Part shown: positions 43,154-53,782 of the stretch, in pieces
Layout: every line of letters starts with the position of its first letter
Position numbering within the stretch: the stretch's first letter is position 1
Assembly: GCA_032622095.1 (NCBI GenBank)
Contig: CP136069.1
Location: forward strand, 156,915,043-156,979,042
Direction of reading: 5' to 3'
Length of the DNA stretch: 64,000 nucleotides
Origin: Siphonodentalium dalli
Taxonomy: Eukaryota; Mollusca; Scaphopoda; Gadilida; Siphonodentaliidae
Notes under the pieces: model-generated
Database searches by the model: none
Seen by the model: the letters and a program-made list of their open reading frames with translations, nothing else
What the model was told of the DNA's origin: nothing
Made by a program: the position numbers and the translations under genes

Positions 43154-43611
43154 GTGACCCGCCATATCAAATCCAGTCGGAAGTCGGGATTTTTTTTACC
43201 CTGTGCCAATGCATTCTCTTATATATGCGAGTCGACCATAGGTCGCCTCGCATATATAAGAGAATGCATTGGCCTAACAATTTTTTATCATTTTTTTAAA
43301 ATAAATGTTTCTTACAATTTTTAGGACATAAAATAAAAACCATCCATTACCCTGCAGGGATCCCCACATATATATAGAAGCATATAGAAGAGTGTCGTCT
43401 GCTCATGTTAGTATGGGGCTCTGTATGGGTGAAATTATAAAATTGTTAAAGAATACAAGAAAACATTATTCAAATTGTAAAATATTGTTAGGCCAATGCA
43501 TTCTCTTATATATGCGAGGCGACCTATGGTCGACTCGCATATATAAGAGAATGCATTGGCACAGAGTAAAAAAAATCACGACTTACGACTGGATTTGATA
43601 TGGCGGGTCAC
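43154..43611. mobile_element. Palindrome MITE, type B (copy 2)
   Basis: Same TIR as the copy at 16051. The spacer is in the opposite direction relative to the outer ends (CCATCCATTACCCTGCAGGG precedes GGGCTCTGTATGGGTGAAAT). Because the outer ends are symmetric this can be a plain inversion of the whole element. Confidence 0.85.
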
Positions 43612-43805
43612 ATATGCGGGCTGAATGCAATGACGATATTGAAATAGCGGGTGTGAACCCAATTCAAGGGCAAGGTGATAGGGCCGGATGTTGGCTGTAA
43701 ACAGGGATGTAGTGATAGTCGGTGAGGGCTGAATGTGGGGAAGTAGTGATAGGGGTGTCAGAAACATGGCAACATGGAGTGGGGAGGGGTGTCAAACCCT
43801 CTCCC

Positions 43806-44350
43806 AAACTTTGGTAAAAATGTTCCATAGTTGGAAATTTCATGCCTCACGCAACATTAGTTCTATATTTAGTCCAAATTTTTGTCTGAAAATGAAATTG
43901 CAAATTTTCCAACCTTAAAAGAGGGTATCGTTCAAACAGTTTGAATGTTCCAACTAAAGGGGGAGATGGATTTTTGTGAACCTTTGATTTCGATCTGGTT
44001 CAAGGGGGTGGGGGTGGTTGCAGTTGGAAATTTAAAGGTGGAATTTAAAATTCCACCTTTAAATTTCCAACTGCAACTACCCTTTAACCCCCAGCTCCCA
44101 CTAATGCTGTACCATTACCAAGAATAAAATTTCCAACTCTAGAAATTTTTCAGCCCCACCCCAACCGCCATCACCTGGGATGTGGCTACTGAGCAGTTTC
44201 CAACAACTGTGCTACTGAGACATGCACTCCCCATTTGGGTGGTTGGACAATGAGAACAATTTCAACCTATATAGTGGTATACAATTTTAAACTAATGTTG
44301 CGTCGTGTTGGCAAGAGATTTCCAACTGCTGAACATTTTTACCGAAGTTA
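43806..44350. mobile_element. Foldback element with 'TTTCCAACT' theme
   Basis: Outer inverted repeat AACTTTGGTAAAAATGTTCC / reversed at 44330-44350, CGCAACATTAGT / ACTAATGTTGCG, and a perfect inner palindrome at 44015-44082. Many TTTCCAACT repeats. No coding frame. Confidence 0.65.
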
Positions 44351-44736
44351 AGGGGGTTACAATGTATATATAAATTTAGAACGACCCCAGTCCCCACCCC
44401 ACCGTCGACCACGTCTCCGATTGTTCGGAATAGTTAGGCTCTCTATAATGAACTTGAACAATATTATGTGTAGTAAGGCAATGTACCTAACAATCTTGGG
44501 AGAAATATTCAGCGGTTTTTCTTCAAGTTTCTCTCAACATGACGCCAAATTCAATTTTAATTTATAACAAATAGAGTGACCGTTCTTCGTTCAATTCCCG
44601 CCACAGTGATATTTTGCACCCTCGACCCATGACCTTTGAACCAAAGTTTGACGGGACACACTAAAAAGTGTTTGTCAATTAGTGTATACAGTGGCGACGC
44701 TGACGTATATTTTTCCTCGTTGTTGTTCTATGGATA
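44351..44736. other. Stretch without recognised feature
   Basis: Between the foldback element and the TTAA MITE. Moderately GC-rich (ACCCCACCGTCGACCACGTC), no long frame, no repeat recognised. It lies 1.6-2 kb upstream of the collagen start. Confidence 0.5.
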
Positions 44737-44740
44737 TTAA

Positions 44741-45332
44741 AGGGGTACTGTACGCCATTTTCAATAAATTCCCGGTGATAACAACGATCTATTATCGATA
44801 CTATATATAAATATAAGTAATTTGAGTCGAAGATGTATTCTGTAAACGCTCAGGTTAATAGGCTATCTTAAAATTTAATAATTTAAAAGTTAATAATTTA
44901 ATATAAATTGATTTTATGGCTCCAGCCATAAAATGGCGTCTCTTAACATTGGAATTTCCGTGTACAAAACGTAATCAAATTATAATTGAGGGATACTGGA
45001 TTAATAAAACAATTGCACACACGATCGTTTGAAACATTATGCTTATACGGGGAGAAAACCCAAGCCACTCATTGACTAGTGACCATACACTAACTTAAAT
45101 GAGTATATGGGACTACTAAGCATATAATATAATGTTTATTTGATTCATTTGGTTGAAAACTGTACAAAAATTACTCGACAACGACAATTTGTATTTTTGC
45201 ATTCCGGTAAATTTGCCATCCGTAACAATACTTCGTACTCAACAGACTTTCAAAAAATGGAAAAGTTGTTACCTTATTCTCCGACTCGGGGATTATAGAA
45301 ACCAACAACAACATCTTGGGTACAGTACCCCT
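44741..45332. mobile_element. TTAA-flanked MITE, copy 1 (piggyBac-like)
   Basis: 592 bp. Perfect 13-bp TIR AGGGGTACTGTAC ... GTACAGTACCCCT, with TTAA on both sides (44737-44740, 45333-45336). TTAA duplications point to piggyBac-type transposition. No transposase frame. Confidence 0.85.
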
Positions 45333-45336
45333 TTAA

Positions 45337-46130
45337 TGCAATTTGGAATGTAAACCTACATTTGAAAAATTAATACATTTCTTTTTGAATATTTAAAAAT
45401 TATTAATTTTTGTTGATTCTATTGCATTTCTTTCTGAGGCACACCCATAACATGTACAGACCAAGAAACGTTTGTGACGCGTGTTCTATGTAGTACGTAA
45501 TTGGAGGACTATATATATAACTACTGACGCACTACAACAAGCAATTATTAAGACATCATGAGCTTTGTCTTAAAGTGGCACCCATTTTCTTAAAGGCCCA
45601 CTTAAAGGCATAACATGTACCGTACAGTTCCGTTTCTCAGAATAATGCAGAATGAATTGCAAAATAAGTGCGGGAAATTTGAAATTAGAAATCTGCCATT
45701 GTAAAGCAAGGACTTTGTCAATTCAACTTATTTCTCGTGTCTGAAGATCGCACTTAAACTAATTATATAAGACCACAAATCTTGGGTTTCTGATACAAAA
45801 CATGCAATACAGACGGCGCGATGTATATATATATATATATATAAGTAGATTCATTGCGAGTGTTTAAATAATCCAGAACGTTGATAAACAAGCTTGACAT
45901 AACATCGCCAATGAATTGAGGAAGTATATTTATATCATAAGGTATATATATATATATTGGCCAAAACAATTTATAGGTGTCAAGTTCATGCCATATAATT
46001 TAATTATAAAGGACATTTTGATGACATAAATTCTAGAAATACGGAAAGCGGATCAGGAATTAAAGCACTCCATTTTCAAGCTTAAAATAGCCAACAACTT
46101 CAAACAAACTAACCCACGAGCACTCATTCA
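45337..46130. other. Upstream region of the collagen gene, no recognised feature
   Basis: AT-rich with (TA)n at 45822-45843 and 45943-45957. No TE ends seen. May hold promoter and 5' UTR exons of the collagen gene; nothing specific can be assigned. Confidence 0.4.
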
Positions 46131-46148
46131 ATTATATATATGACGTCA
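46131..46148 (+). promoter_or_regulatory. TATA-like run followed by CRE palindrome upstream of the collagen gene
   Basis: ATTATATATA is followed directly by TGACGTCA, the palindromic CREB/ATF site, about 205 bp before the proposed start codon. It is the only such combination near the 5' end. Function is inferred; TATA-like runs are common in this AT-rich window. Confidence 0.25.
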
Positions 46149-46353
46149 AGAATATCATCGGGTGGGTAATTCATCAGACCATTATACTATTCCTGTGCAC
46201 CCGTGACAATGGGCATGAGAGTATCTTCGCGTTGTATGTCTACAACAAGCATGATAGATGACTATGACATAGATGACGTCTAATCAACATGAAGTATAAG
46301 CTGACATAAACATTGAGACGTACCACCATGTGCTATGCGTCGTAACTAAAAGC

Positions 46354-46545
46354 ATGACCGTGGCTTCGTGTGACCAGGGTTTCAAAATCACGAGAAAAAC
46401 CTTCATTCTTTTTACTATTTTAGTGATAACGGGATTTGTCTTAGCGATTCTCATTCCTCTCTATGAATTCCTGGAAATCAAAAGACTTGAAACGAGAATT
46501 CTAAACATCGAGGATCTACTCTCGTCTCTATGTGCGAAGTCTCGG
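46354..46545 (+). CDS. Collagen exon 1: cytoplasmic tail, membrane anchor, stalk
   Basis: 192 nt, 64 codons, ends phase 0 with CGG|GTGAGT. Starts MTVASCDQGFKITRK, then a ~24 residue hydrophobic segment (FILFTILVITGFVLAILIPL), then a charged helical stretch (EIKRLETRILNIEDLL) and a Cys. Positive residues before the anchor predict type II orientation. The ATG was chosen over an upstream in-frame GTG at 46330 because no other ATG exists in the open frame. The helical stretch could start trimer assembly. Confidence 0.85.
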
Positions 46546-46574
46546 GTGAGTTTAAAATGGTGTGATGTGAAACA

Positions 46575-46945
46575 GTCCGATAGGGTGATCAAATAGAAAT
46601 GGATGATAATATTGCTCAAAGTAGTTATTTTTACAAATATTAAATCCAAACTAACAACACACACCGTCATTGTTATATATTAATTAAATTCAGTGACTCT
46701 CGATGGCGAAATCGTTTTCGTTACTTTATCGCCGATAGTTACTGTTGCGCCAGGAATCGAGAAGTAAATATTTACAATTGAGCGTAGTTCAGATGATGTT
46801 TTCTATGGAGTGGCACGGTATAGATTTGCTTGAGATTTTCGGCGATGTAGTAGAATGCTACATTCCTCCTGTTAATTGGCATTGTGCCTGAATACTATCT
46901 TAACAGTTTAACGCACCCGCACAAGTCCATAATATGTCTTTAATG
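46575..46945 (+). repeat. Dispersed ~400 bp repeat, copy 2
   Basis: Same as 26840-27232. It begins ~30 bp after the donor of collagen exon 1. A third partial copy (TGTTTACAATTGTGCGTAGT, GCTACATTCTACTAG) is at 51920-52015. Confidence 0.75.
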
Positions 46946-47283
46946 TCGTCAAACAACAGCACAATTTCTATGCAACTCGTTTTGAATCCATCTCTGCATC
47001 GTTGTTCCCAAACAAACACACAAGAAACATTTGGTGTTACAATATTTCACTTATAAGTGTTGTAATGCAGTAATGTTCCAACAAATATTTTCTATCCCAG
47101 TTCGTGAGCAATAATTAAAAACCAAATATTTCCTAGTGACAGAAGCACCCGTTGACTGGTCTTTCGGATGCAAAAGTGCTATTACGAGTTCATGGAAGAG
47201 ATATACACAGTCTTCAAATTAAATTTTAGTCCACCCAAAAACATATAAATATCGACCTATAACGGCCCCTCATCCAATTGTCA

Positions 47284-48268
47284 TAAACGATATACATATA
47301 TTGACAACCGTTATACATATATTGACAAACGATATACATATATTGACAACCGTTATACATATATTGACAAACGATATACATATATTGACAAAAGATATAC
47401 ATATATTGACAACCGTTATACATATATTGACAAACGATATACATATATTGACAACCGTTATACATATATTGACAAACGATATACATATATTGCCAAAAGA
47501 TATACATATATTGACAACCGTTATACATATATTGACAAACGATATACATATATTGACAACCGTTATACATATATTGACAAACGATATACATATATTGACA
47601 ACCGTTATACATATATTGACAACCGTTATACATATATTGACGACCGTTATAAATATATTGACGACCGTTATACATATATTGACAACCGTTATACATATAT
47701 TGACAACCGTTATACATATATTGACAACCGTTATACATATATTGACAACCGTTATACATATATTGACAACCGTTATACATATATTGACAGCCGTTATACA
47801 TATATTGACAGCCGTTATACATATATTGACAGCCGTTATACATATATTGACAACCGTTATACATATATTGACGACCGTTATACATATATTGACAGCCGTT
47901 ATACATATATTGACAACCGTTATACATATATTGACAACCGTTATACATATATTGACAGCCGTTATACATATATTGACAACCGTTATACATATATTGACGA
48001 CCGTTATACATATATTGACAGCCGTTATACATATATTGACAGCCGTTATACATATATTTACAGCCGTTATACATATATTGACAACCGTTATACATATATT
48101 GACAGCCGTTATACATATATTGACAACCGTTATACATATATTGACGACCGTTATACATATATTGACAGCCGTTATACATATATTGACAGCCGTTATACAT
48201 ATATTGACAACCGTTATACATATATTGACAACCGTTATACATATATTGACAACCGTTATACATATATG
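47284..48268. repeat. 21-bp satellite, ~47 units
   Basis: Unit TATACATATATTGAC plus a variable 6-base part: AACCGT, AAACGA, AGCCGT, GACCGT or AAAAGA. The left third alternates two variants (AACCGT/AAACGA, 42-bp dimers); the right two thirds lack AAACGA. A 21-bp stop-free unit keeps three frames open for 330-345 codons on both strands; none is a gene. Lies in intron 1 of the collagen gene. Confidence 0.97.
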
Positions 48269-48576
48269 GATATGCGTCACATGCTATTAGTCATCCGAAG
48301 CCAGGTATAATTAAGGCGTTGTATAATTTATGTAGCAGAATAGAATAGGATAGAATACTTTGGTCCCTGGTTGGGCGAAAAAATCAGCCTTGTGTTTTTG
48401 CAGACTGCCTAACATGGTAAATAATTATGTACATATACCGACTCTAAAGGAAATCAAACTATGTTTTGTAGTAAAAAAAAAAACAGAAAAAAAAAGGAAG
48501 AAAGAAATTAGCCACACATTTAAGATTATGAAGGCAACAACAATATGCAGATATTTGTTTGTTTGTTTGTCTTCAG

Positions 48577-48663
48577 TTTGAGCAGGACCATATCAAAGTT
48601 GTAGAAGGACGCGGACGCCACAAGCGGAGCTCCAGCATAAACCCGTCTTTACAGTGGCAGCAG
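48577..48663 (+). CDS. Collagen exon 2: furin site
   Basis: 87 nt, 29 codons, phase 0/0; acceptor GTCTTCAG, donor CAG|GTATGT. Reads FEQDHIKVVEGRGRHKRSSS and ends SLQWQQ. R-H-K-R followed by Ser fits the furin consensus R-x-K/R-R, so the ectodomain could be shed, as in gliomedin and ectodysplasin. It lies about 300 bp after the 21-bp satellite that fills much of intron 1. Confidence 0.85.
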
Positions 48664-48674
48664 GTATGTGTCAT

Positions 48675-48925
48675 CATAGATCATGCCATGGACATCGAAT
48701 CTCGCTATGCCCGTCCGTAGAGATCATATTCCACCAGGTCAAAACTTGGGAACATTTTGAAGTTCTAACTGTATTTGAAAAAATAACGCAGGTAATATAT
48801 TTCGTACTTAATACATGTTCCTTTATAATGCATTTCGCAGTATATGGGCGAAGGTCCCTGTTCGGGATTGCATGATTTCGGCGACTTTTGTGAGCCGATT
48901 TCGCGTTAAATATTGAATTGACTAT
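48675..48925. repeat. Dispersed ~240 bp repeat, copy 1
   Basis: ATCATGCCATGGACATCGAA, GAGATCATATTCCACCAGGT, GATTGCATGATTTCGGCGAC. Same order at 62440-62670 at ~75-80%. Begins ~12 bp after the donor of collagen exon 2. Confidence 0.65.
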
Positions 48926-49119
48926 ATTCAGGTAAAATTTCATTATTGAAGCTATTGAAGCAAAATCGACTCACAAAAGTCGAATAAATCACACAATGTC
49001 GATCTGGGACCTACATGTGACATACATACCTTATTAGGGAACAGGTATAAGCAATGAAATATAGTACCTGCGTTTTATTTTCGATGTTATAAAGTTCCCC
49101 ATCAGTACAAAATTCCCAG

Positions 49120-49158
49120 GGTTTGAACTGGATGGTGGAACAGGATATCTATTCGCGC
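49120..49158 (+). CDS. Possible small collagen exon in the stalk
   Basis: 39 nt, phase 0/0, acceptor AATTCCCAG, weak donor CGC|GTAGCC. Would add GLNWMVEQDIYSR between ...LQWQQ and FISTQVRANL. The frame stays open to a second, better donor AAA|GTAAAC at 49231, which would give 37 codons. Neither choice disturbs the frame, so the exon is optional. The helix-like, Trp-containing sequence suits a stalk, but support is limited. Confidence 0.4.
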
Positions 49159-49604
49159 GTAGCCAGAGTAGAGATTCATGGCACGATCTCTAGTGGAATC
49201 TCTACCAGAATCCACGTATTTGGGCTCAAAGTAAACGATGTTACGATACACCGGGAGCCTGTAGATGAGTGGTCTTTGACCACAAAAGGGCTTATTTTTC
49301 GAGTTAAATTTTTTCGCGGACACACGGAAAAATTGTATACCATATGGAAATAAAGATGTCAGCTCAATGTTTCACCCTGCTTTATAATTTGAAAGTGGTG
49401 CTATTGCTATGGAAACGGCGTGTGAATAATGCAGGCACATTTTGAGGAAAACAAATTTAATCCTATTCTAGAGACTAAAACCGACGATGAAGATACTGTT
49501 TTGGTGTTATATTCCTGCGATATGTCGATGTTCTAACTATTCCAGTATCAAATGTGGTAAATAGTACTAAACACGTGTGTTATGATATTTTTATTATCCA
49601 ACTA

Positions 49605-49848
49605 ATGTATCAGGCATGACATTTCCAACTAATGTATCAGGCATGAAATTTTCAACTTATGTATCAGGCATGACATTTCCAACTAATGTATGAGGCATGA
49701 CATTTCCAACTAATGTATCAGGCATGACATTTCCAACTAATAAATCAGGCATGACATTTCCAACTAATATATCAGGCATGAAATTTCCAACTAATGTATC
49801 AGTCATGAATTTTCCAACTAATGTTGTATCAGGCATGAAATGTCCAAC
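49605..49848 (+). repeat. 27-bp tandem repeat, ~9 units
   Basis: Unit GGCATGACATTTCCAACTAATGTATCA (one unit with a 3-bp insertion). Period divisible by 3 gives an open 9-residue repeat on both strands, not a gene. The TTTCCAACTAATG phrase is shared with the foldback element at 43806-44350. Confidence 0.92.
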
Positions 49849-49970
49849 TCTTGAACAATTTGACCAAAGTGGGCGGGGGGCATATCGACAAAGTGGTTTG
49901 ACGGACGATCCATCCATGGTCTCAAATGAGCAGATATATTTAAATTCAGTTTCCTGTATCTATTTTTCAG

Positions 49971-50040
49971 TTCATTAGTACGCAGGTTCGGGCAAACTTG
50001 TTTGCCTATTGTAAAAAGGGAAAGGTGGTTTGCACACCAG
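49971..50040 (+). CDS. Collagen exon: cysteine neck before the triple helix
   Basis: 70 nt; acceptor TATTTTTCAG, donor CAG|GTGAGC. Encodes FISTQVRANLFAYCKKGKVV, Cys-Thr-Pro and the first base of Gly. Two Cys directly before the first Gly-X-Y triplet are typical of membrane collagens and gliomedin and could lock the trimer. Leaves in phase 1, which all following exons share. A palindromic MITE starts 16 bp after the donor. Confidence 0.85.
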
Positions 50041-50056
50041 GTGAGCATTTAGAAGC

Positions 50057-50329
50057 TTAACCCTTCCATGATTGGAGCTTCCTGAAATTTTGCGAAAACC
50101 CTTTGCAATTGCATTCTCTTATATATGCGAGTCTCCCATGCGGTGCCTCGCATACATAAGAGAATGCATTGGCCTAATCATATTTCCATTGACCTGATGC
50201 ACATGTAAGCCAGTGCATTCTCTTATACATGCTATGCTCGCATATATAAGAGACTCGCATATATAAGAGAATGCATGGCACATAATCTTTATTGTTGCAC
50301 CAGCGCAGCTCCAGTCACGAAAGGGTTAA
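50057..50329. mobile_element. Palindrome MITE, type D (copy 2), 16 bp from a collagen splice donor
   Basis: Ends TTAACCCTTCCATGATTGGA ... GTCACGAAAGGGTTAA. Two hairpins (about 50100-50172 and 50212-50282), the second with a duplicated inner arm. It starts 16 bp after the GT of the Cys-neck exon. Confidence 0.8.
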
Positions 50330-50692
50330 CAGTATAGGAATTCAATTTGGTGTAAACAATATTTTATTCTCAATAACAAATGATTAACCATATCAGATAA
50401 GTTGACATACGACACATAATGTTACAAAATATTAGCACGTGTGTCCCACCATATATATGAGACGAGACAGCGGTCTGACAGTGAGCTGTACAGTATTAGC
50501 GTATACTTGTCATTTCCCCCATCATATATTCAAAAGGTGATTACTGGTTCATCATGTACACCTAATTCAGTTATGTTTTGTCTGCCATATATAAATGGAT
50601 ATAATAAACTTCACTTTAATTTATCCCATTTGTATTTGCTAACAAATACATTCATCAACCCACCTTCAACAATGATACTGTGGACTTTTGTT

Positions 50693-51118
50693 TACCCTGT
50701 GCCAATGCATTCTCTTATATATGCGAGTCGACCATAGGTCGCCTCGCATATAATATAAGAGAATGCATTGGCCTAACATTTTTTTATCATTTTTTTTTAA
50801 ATAAATGTTTCTTACAATTTTTAGGACATAAAATAAAAAGCATCCATTACCCTGCAGGGAGCCCCAAAGGGCCCACACATATATAGAAGCATATAGAAGA
50901 GCGTCGTCTGCTCATGTTTGTCTAGGGCTCTGTATGGGTGAAATTATAAAATTGTTAAAGAATACAAGAAAAAATTATTAAAATTGTAAAAAAATGTTAG
51001 GCCAATGCATTCTTTTATATATGCGAGGCGACCTATGGTCGACTCGCATATATAAGAGAATGCATTGGCACAGGGTAAAAAAAATCCCGACACGACTGGA
51101 TTTGATATGGCGGGTCAC
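50693..51118. mobile_element. Palindrome MITE, type B (copy 3, left TIR lost)
   Basis: Begins directly at ACCCTGTGCCAATG without the outer 45 bp. The right end is intact (CGACTGGATTTGATATGGCG, then GGTCAC). Spacer oriented as in the 43154 copy. Left hairpin carries a 4-bp slip (CATATAATATAAG). Confidence 0.8.
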
Positions 51119-51343
51119 ATTTTATCTCATGGTTATCTTATTTAGAGTGATGTGGAGCACTTCTCCAGAAAGACTCCATGGCGCATGATCAAGTACAATT
51201 AGAAAACAATCTTACTCAATATATAATTATCTTCATACCTTTATAATTGGTATCCAAAAGGCACTGCCATTCTTATACATGAATTATTATTATGCAACGA
51301 ATATCGTTAGTGCACTAATGATGAACAGTTCGCCACGAATTAA

Positions 51344-51914
51344 AGGGGTACTGTACGTCATTTTCAATAAATTCCCGGTGATAACAACGATCTGCTATCG
51401 ATAATATATAGAAAACTAAGTATTTTTAGTCGAAGATGTATTCTGTAAACGTTCAGGTTAATAGACTCTCTTAAAATCAAAGTTAATAATTTGATATAAA
51501 TTTAATTTACGGCTGGAGCCATAAATTAAATTACGAATTTCCGCGTACAAGACGTAATCAAAATAATTCACGGATAGTGGATTTGGCAACGCGTGGCATA
51601 CATGATCGTGTAAAAACTTATGTTGATGGGGGATATAAACTTAAGCCATGCACTCACTGACTAGTGACTATACAATGACTTAAATGAGTATATGGGACTA
51701 GTATGCAAATAATATAATATTCATTTGATACATTTGTGAAAACTGTTAAAAAATTACTCCACAACGACAATTCGTATTTTCGCATTCCGGCTAATCTGCT
51801 ATCCGTAACATTACTTCGTACTCAACAGACTTTCAAATAATGGAAATCTGGTTACCTTATCCTACGACTCAGAGACTATAGAAACCAACAACAACATTTG
51901 AGTACAGTATCCCT
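51344..51914. mobile_element. TTAA-flanked MITE, copy 2
   Basis: 571 bp, same family as 44741 (shared TTTTCAATAAATTCCCGGTG, GAAGATGTATTCTGTAAACG). Left TIR AGGGGTACTGTAC, right with one mismatch (GTACAGTATCCCT), TTAA on both sides. Same orientation as copy 1. Confidence 0.85.
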
Positions 51915-52015
51915 TTAAGTGTAAATGTTTACAATTGTGCGTAGTTCAGACGTTGAGTTACGGTCGATGTGGTTGACATTTTCGGCAATATTTATTAAAT
52001 GCTACATTCTACTAG

Positions 52016-52235
52016 TACAGTAATGCCCTAAATAATTGACTCCTTAACCACATCAGAATTATGGGTAACTTTTCAGGATTTTAAGTCAGGAAATATGGCT
52101 TGTTGCCAGTCATCGGAAAGCTCTCACTGAGAGTTTTCCGATGAATGGCAACAAGCCATATTTCCGACTAAATCCTGAATAGTTACCCATAATTCTGCTG
52201 TGGTTAAGGAGTCAATTATTTAGGGCATTACTGTA
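52016..52235. mobile_element. Tc1/mariner-like foldback MITE, copy 5
   Basis: 220 bp palindrome, TACAGTAATGCCCTAAATAA ... GGGCATTACTGTA, centre GCTCTCACTGAGAG. In an intron of the collagen gene, ~100 bp after a TTAA MITE. Confidence 0.85.
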
Positions 52236-52558
52236 TAAGACAACAGTGGTGTAAACTTATATTTTATATAAGATATTTTGTATTTGTATATAAATGAATG
52301 TCTGGCTAATCGGCAATACTAAAACGCCTTTAACCTCTTAAGTTGTTTCAGATATGTTAACGCTTTATTTATTAAATACTCATAAACGAGTAATCCCCTT
52401 AGCAAATGTTGCGATAAATAATAATAAGATCAACAAACCTGAACTTATTATCTGAACATTTCCCACCAAAGAATATGAATTCTTCTGCACTTGTATTATC
52501 TGTCGTCTGATATTTTCTCAACATCCCTCGACAATAGACCATTCAGGTGTATTCTTTC

Positions 52559-52723
52559 ATAACACTTTATACCTTATTATATTCTCGTCAAGGGAATTTG
52601 TGTTGCCTGTGTACACTACTGGAACATAACATATTTAACACGAGGGCAATTCCTAAAACGGTTTACTATCGCACACACACAAGAAAGCAATTGATTAACA
52701 AAAGTTGACCACACGAAACATCC
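52559..52723. repeat. Duplicated intron segment, copy 1
   Basis: ATAACACTTTATACC, CGTCAAGGGAATTTGTGTTG, AACACGAGGGCAATTCCTAA, GTTGACCACACGAA. ~92% identical to 53602-53782. Confidence 0.8.
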
Positions 52724-53134
52724 AGTTAATAAAGTGTGAAGCGAGAGTTAAAGGTCGGCAATCTCTTCCGGGCCAGAATTACAACAACAACAACATAATT
52801 GTTATAAAACCCGATTTCAAGACTACAAATAAGTATTTCTGTGAATAAAACACCGACCAACTGAAGATATGGGGTTATAGTATCTGTCTCTATAATGGCA
52901 CAATATTTAAAGTGGTTTATTCCTGATGTTGTAGAGCAAAATATCTGACTTTTGCCTTGGTGGAAAGTGCTAATAATTTAGAGTTCTCCCGCTTGTCAAG
53001 CCCCGAACGTGTCAGCGCGAGCCTCATTGAAACGACGGACTGTAGGAAGCGGGAGAACTCTATCTTTATCTGATATAGCATGAAGTTTCATGGCCGATCT
53101 GTTCTAAAAAAAATAGCCCGTAAGATATCCCAAT

Positions 53135-53245
53135 TGATTATATGTATTCATAGATGCGTTTCTGGACAGGGGTCTTTGATTCATATTCATTATTTTATAC
53201 ACATCAAACTATAGAACACTTGTTATAGGAAGAGATAGACCATCT
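53135..53245. repeat. End of the CTGTCCGGAAA element family
   Basis: Same terminal ~110 bp as 34560-34655 (GACAGGGGTCTTTGATTC, ATTTTATAC, AGATAGACCATCTATAT). Lies ~50 bp before the 45-nt collagen exon. Confidence 0.55.
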
Positions 53246-53295
53246 ATATCTTATGTACATGTAAGACATTGATTTATCCCTTGTGTGTATTTCAG

Positions 53296-53340
53296 GTCCT
53301 AGAGGAGTTGCGGGTGCTAGGGGTATAACAGGTTCAGCAG
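53296..53340 (+). CDS. Collagen exon, 45 nt Gly-X-Y
   Basis: Exactly 45 nt, phase 1/1; acceptor GTATTTCAG, donor CAG|GTAAAT. GPRGVAGARGITGSA, five triplets, with the Gly codon split at both borders. 45-nt split-Gly exons are typical of many collagen genes. It joins directly to the Cys neck to give ...CTP-GPRG. Confidence 0.92.
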
Positions 53341-53533
53341 GTAAATAATTAATGCAGTTACCATTTGTAAGCGAAATTTTGTGGAAAAGTAACTTAAAAG
53401 TTTGTGATTTCAACAGCAGAGTTGTAATTTTTTCTACAAAACGGAGTCGGTTGTGATTGTAAAAATGTAATTTTGAAATTTGAAAAAAATTATCATACCC
53501 AAATTGAATAAAACATATATCTTCCCACTGTAG

Positions 53534-53596
53534 GTCAACCCGGTAAGGCTGGAACGAACGGCGCTGCTGGCGCGAATGGCCACGATGGTCAACCAG
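53534..53596 (+). CDS. Collagen exon, 63 nt Gly-X-Y
   Basis: 63 nt, phase 1/1; acceptor CACTGTAG, donor CAG|GTAAGA. Seven triplets beginning GQPGKAGTNGAAGANG. Ala/Asn-rich, few Pro in the Y position. A ~165 bp segment starting just after its donor repeats a segment at 52559-52723. Confidence 0.92.
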
Positions 53597-53601
53597 GTAA
53601 G

Positions 53602-53782
53602 ATAACACTTTATACCATATTATATTGTCGTCAAGGGAATTTGTGTTGCCTGTGTACACGACTGGAACATAACATATTTAACACGAGGGCAATTCCTAAA
53701 ACGGTTCACTATCGCACACACACAAAATAGCAATTGATTCAACTGATTGATTAAAAAAATTTGACCACACGAATTATCAACG
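53602..53782. repeat. Duplicated intron segment, copy 2
   Basis: Begins 6 bp after the donor of the 63-nt collagen exon. Same orientation as copy 1, ~1.04 kb apart, so the two short Gly-X-Y exons (53296, 53534) lie between the copies. Confidence 0.8.

Noticed and set aside
43198-43324. Predicted peptides with CANAFSYICES or GQCILLYMRG, seen in many places
   Set aside because: They are translations of the 75 bp palindrome of the MITE family, not genes.
47226-48290. Three open frames of 329-345 codons, both strands
   Set aside because: They are readings of a 21-bp satellite whose unit contains no stop; equal length on both strands and three frames shows they are by-products.
53204-53659. 151-codon minus-strand frame
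   Set aside because: It lies opposite two confirmed Gly-X-Y exons and crosses their introns; a shadow frame.
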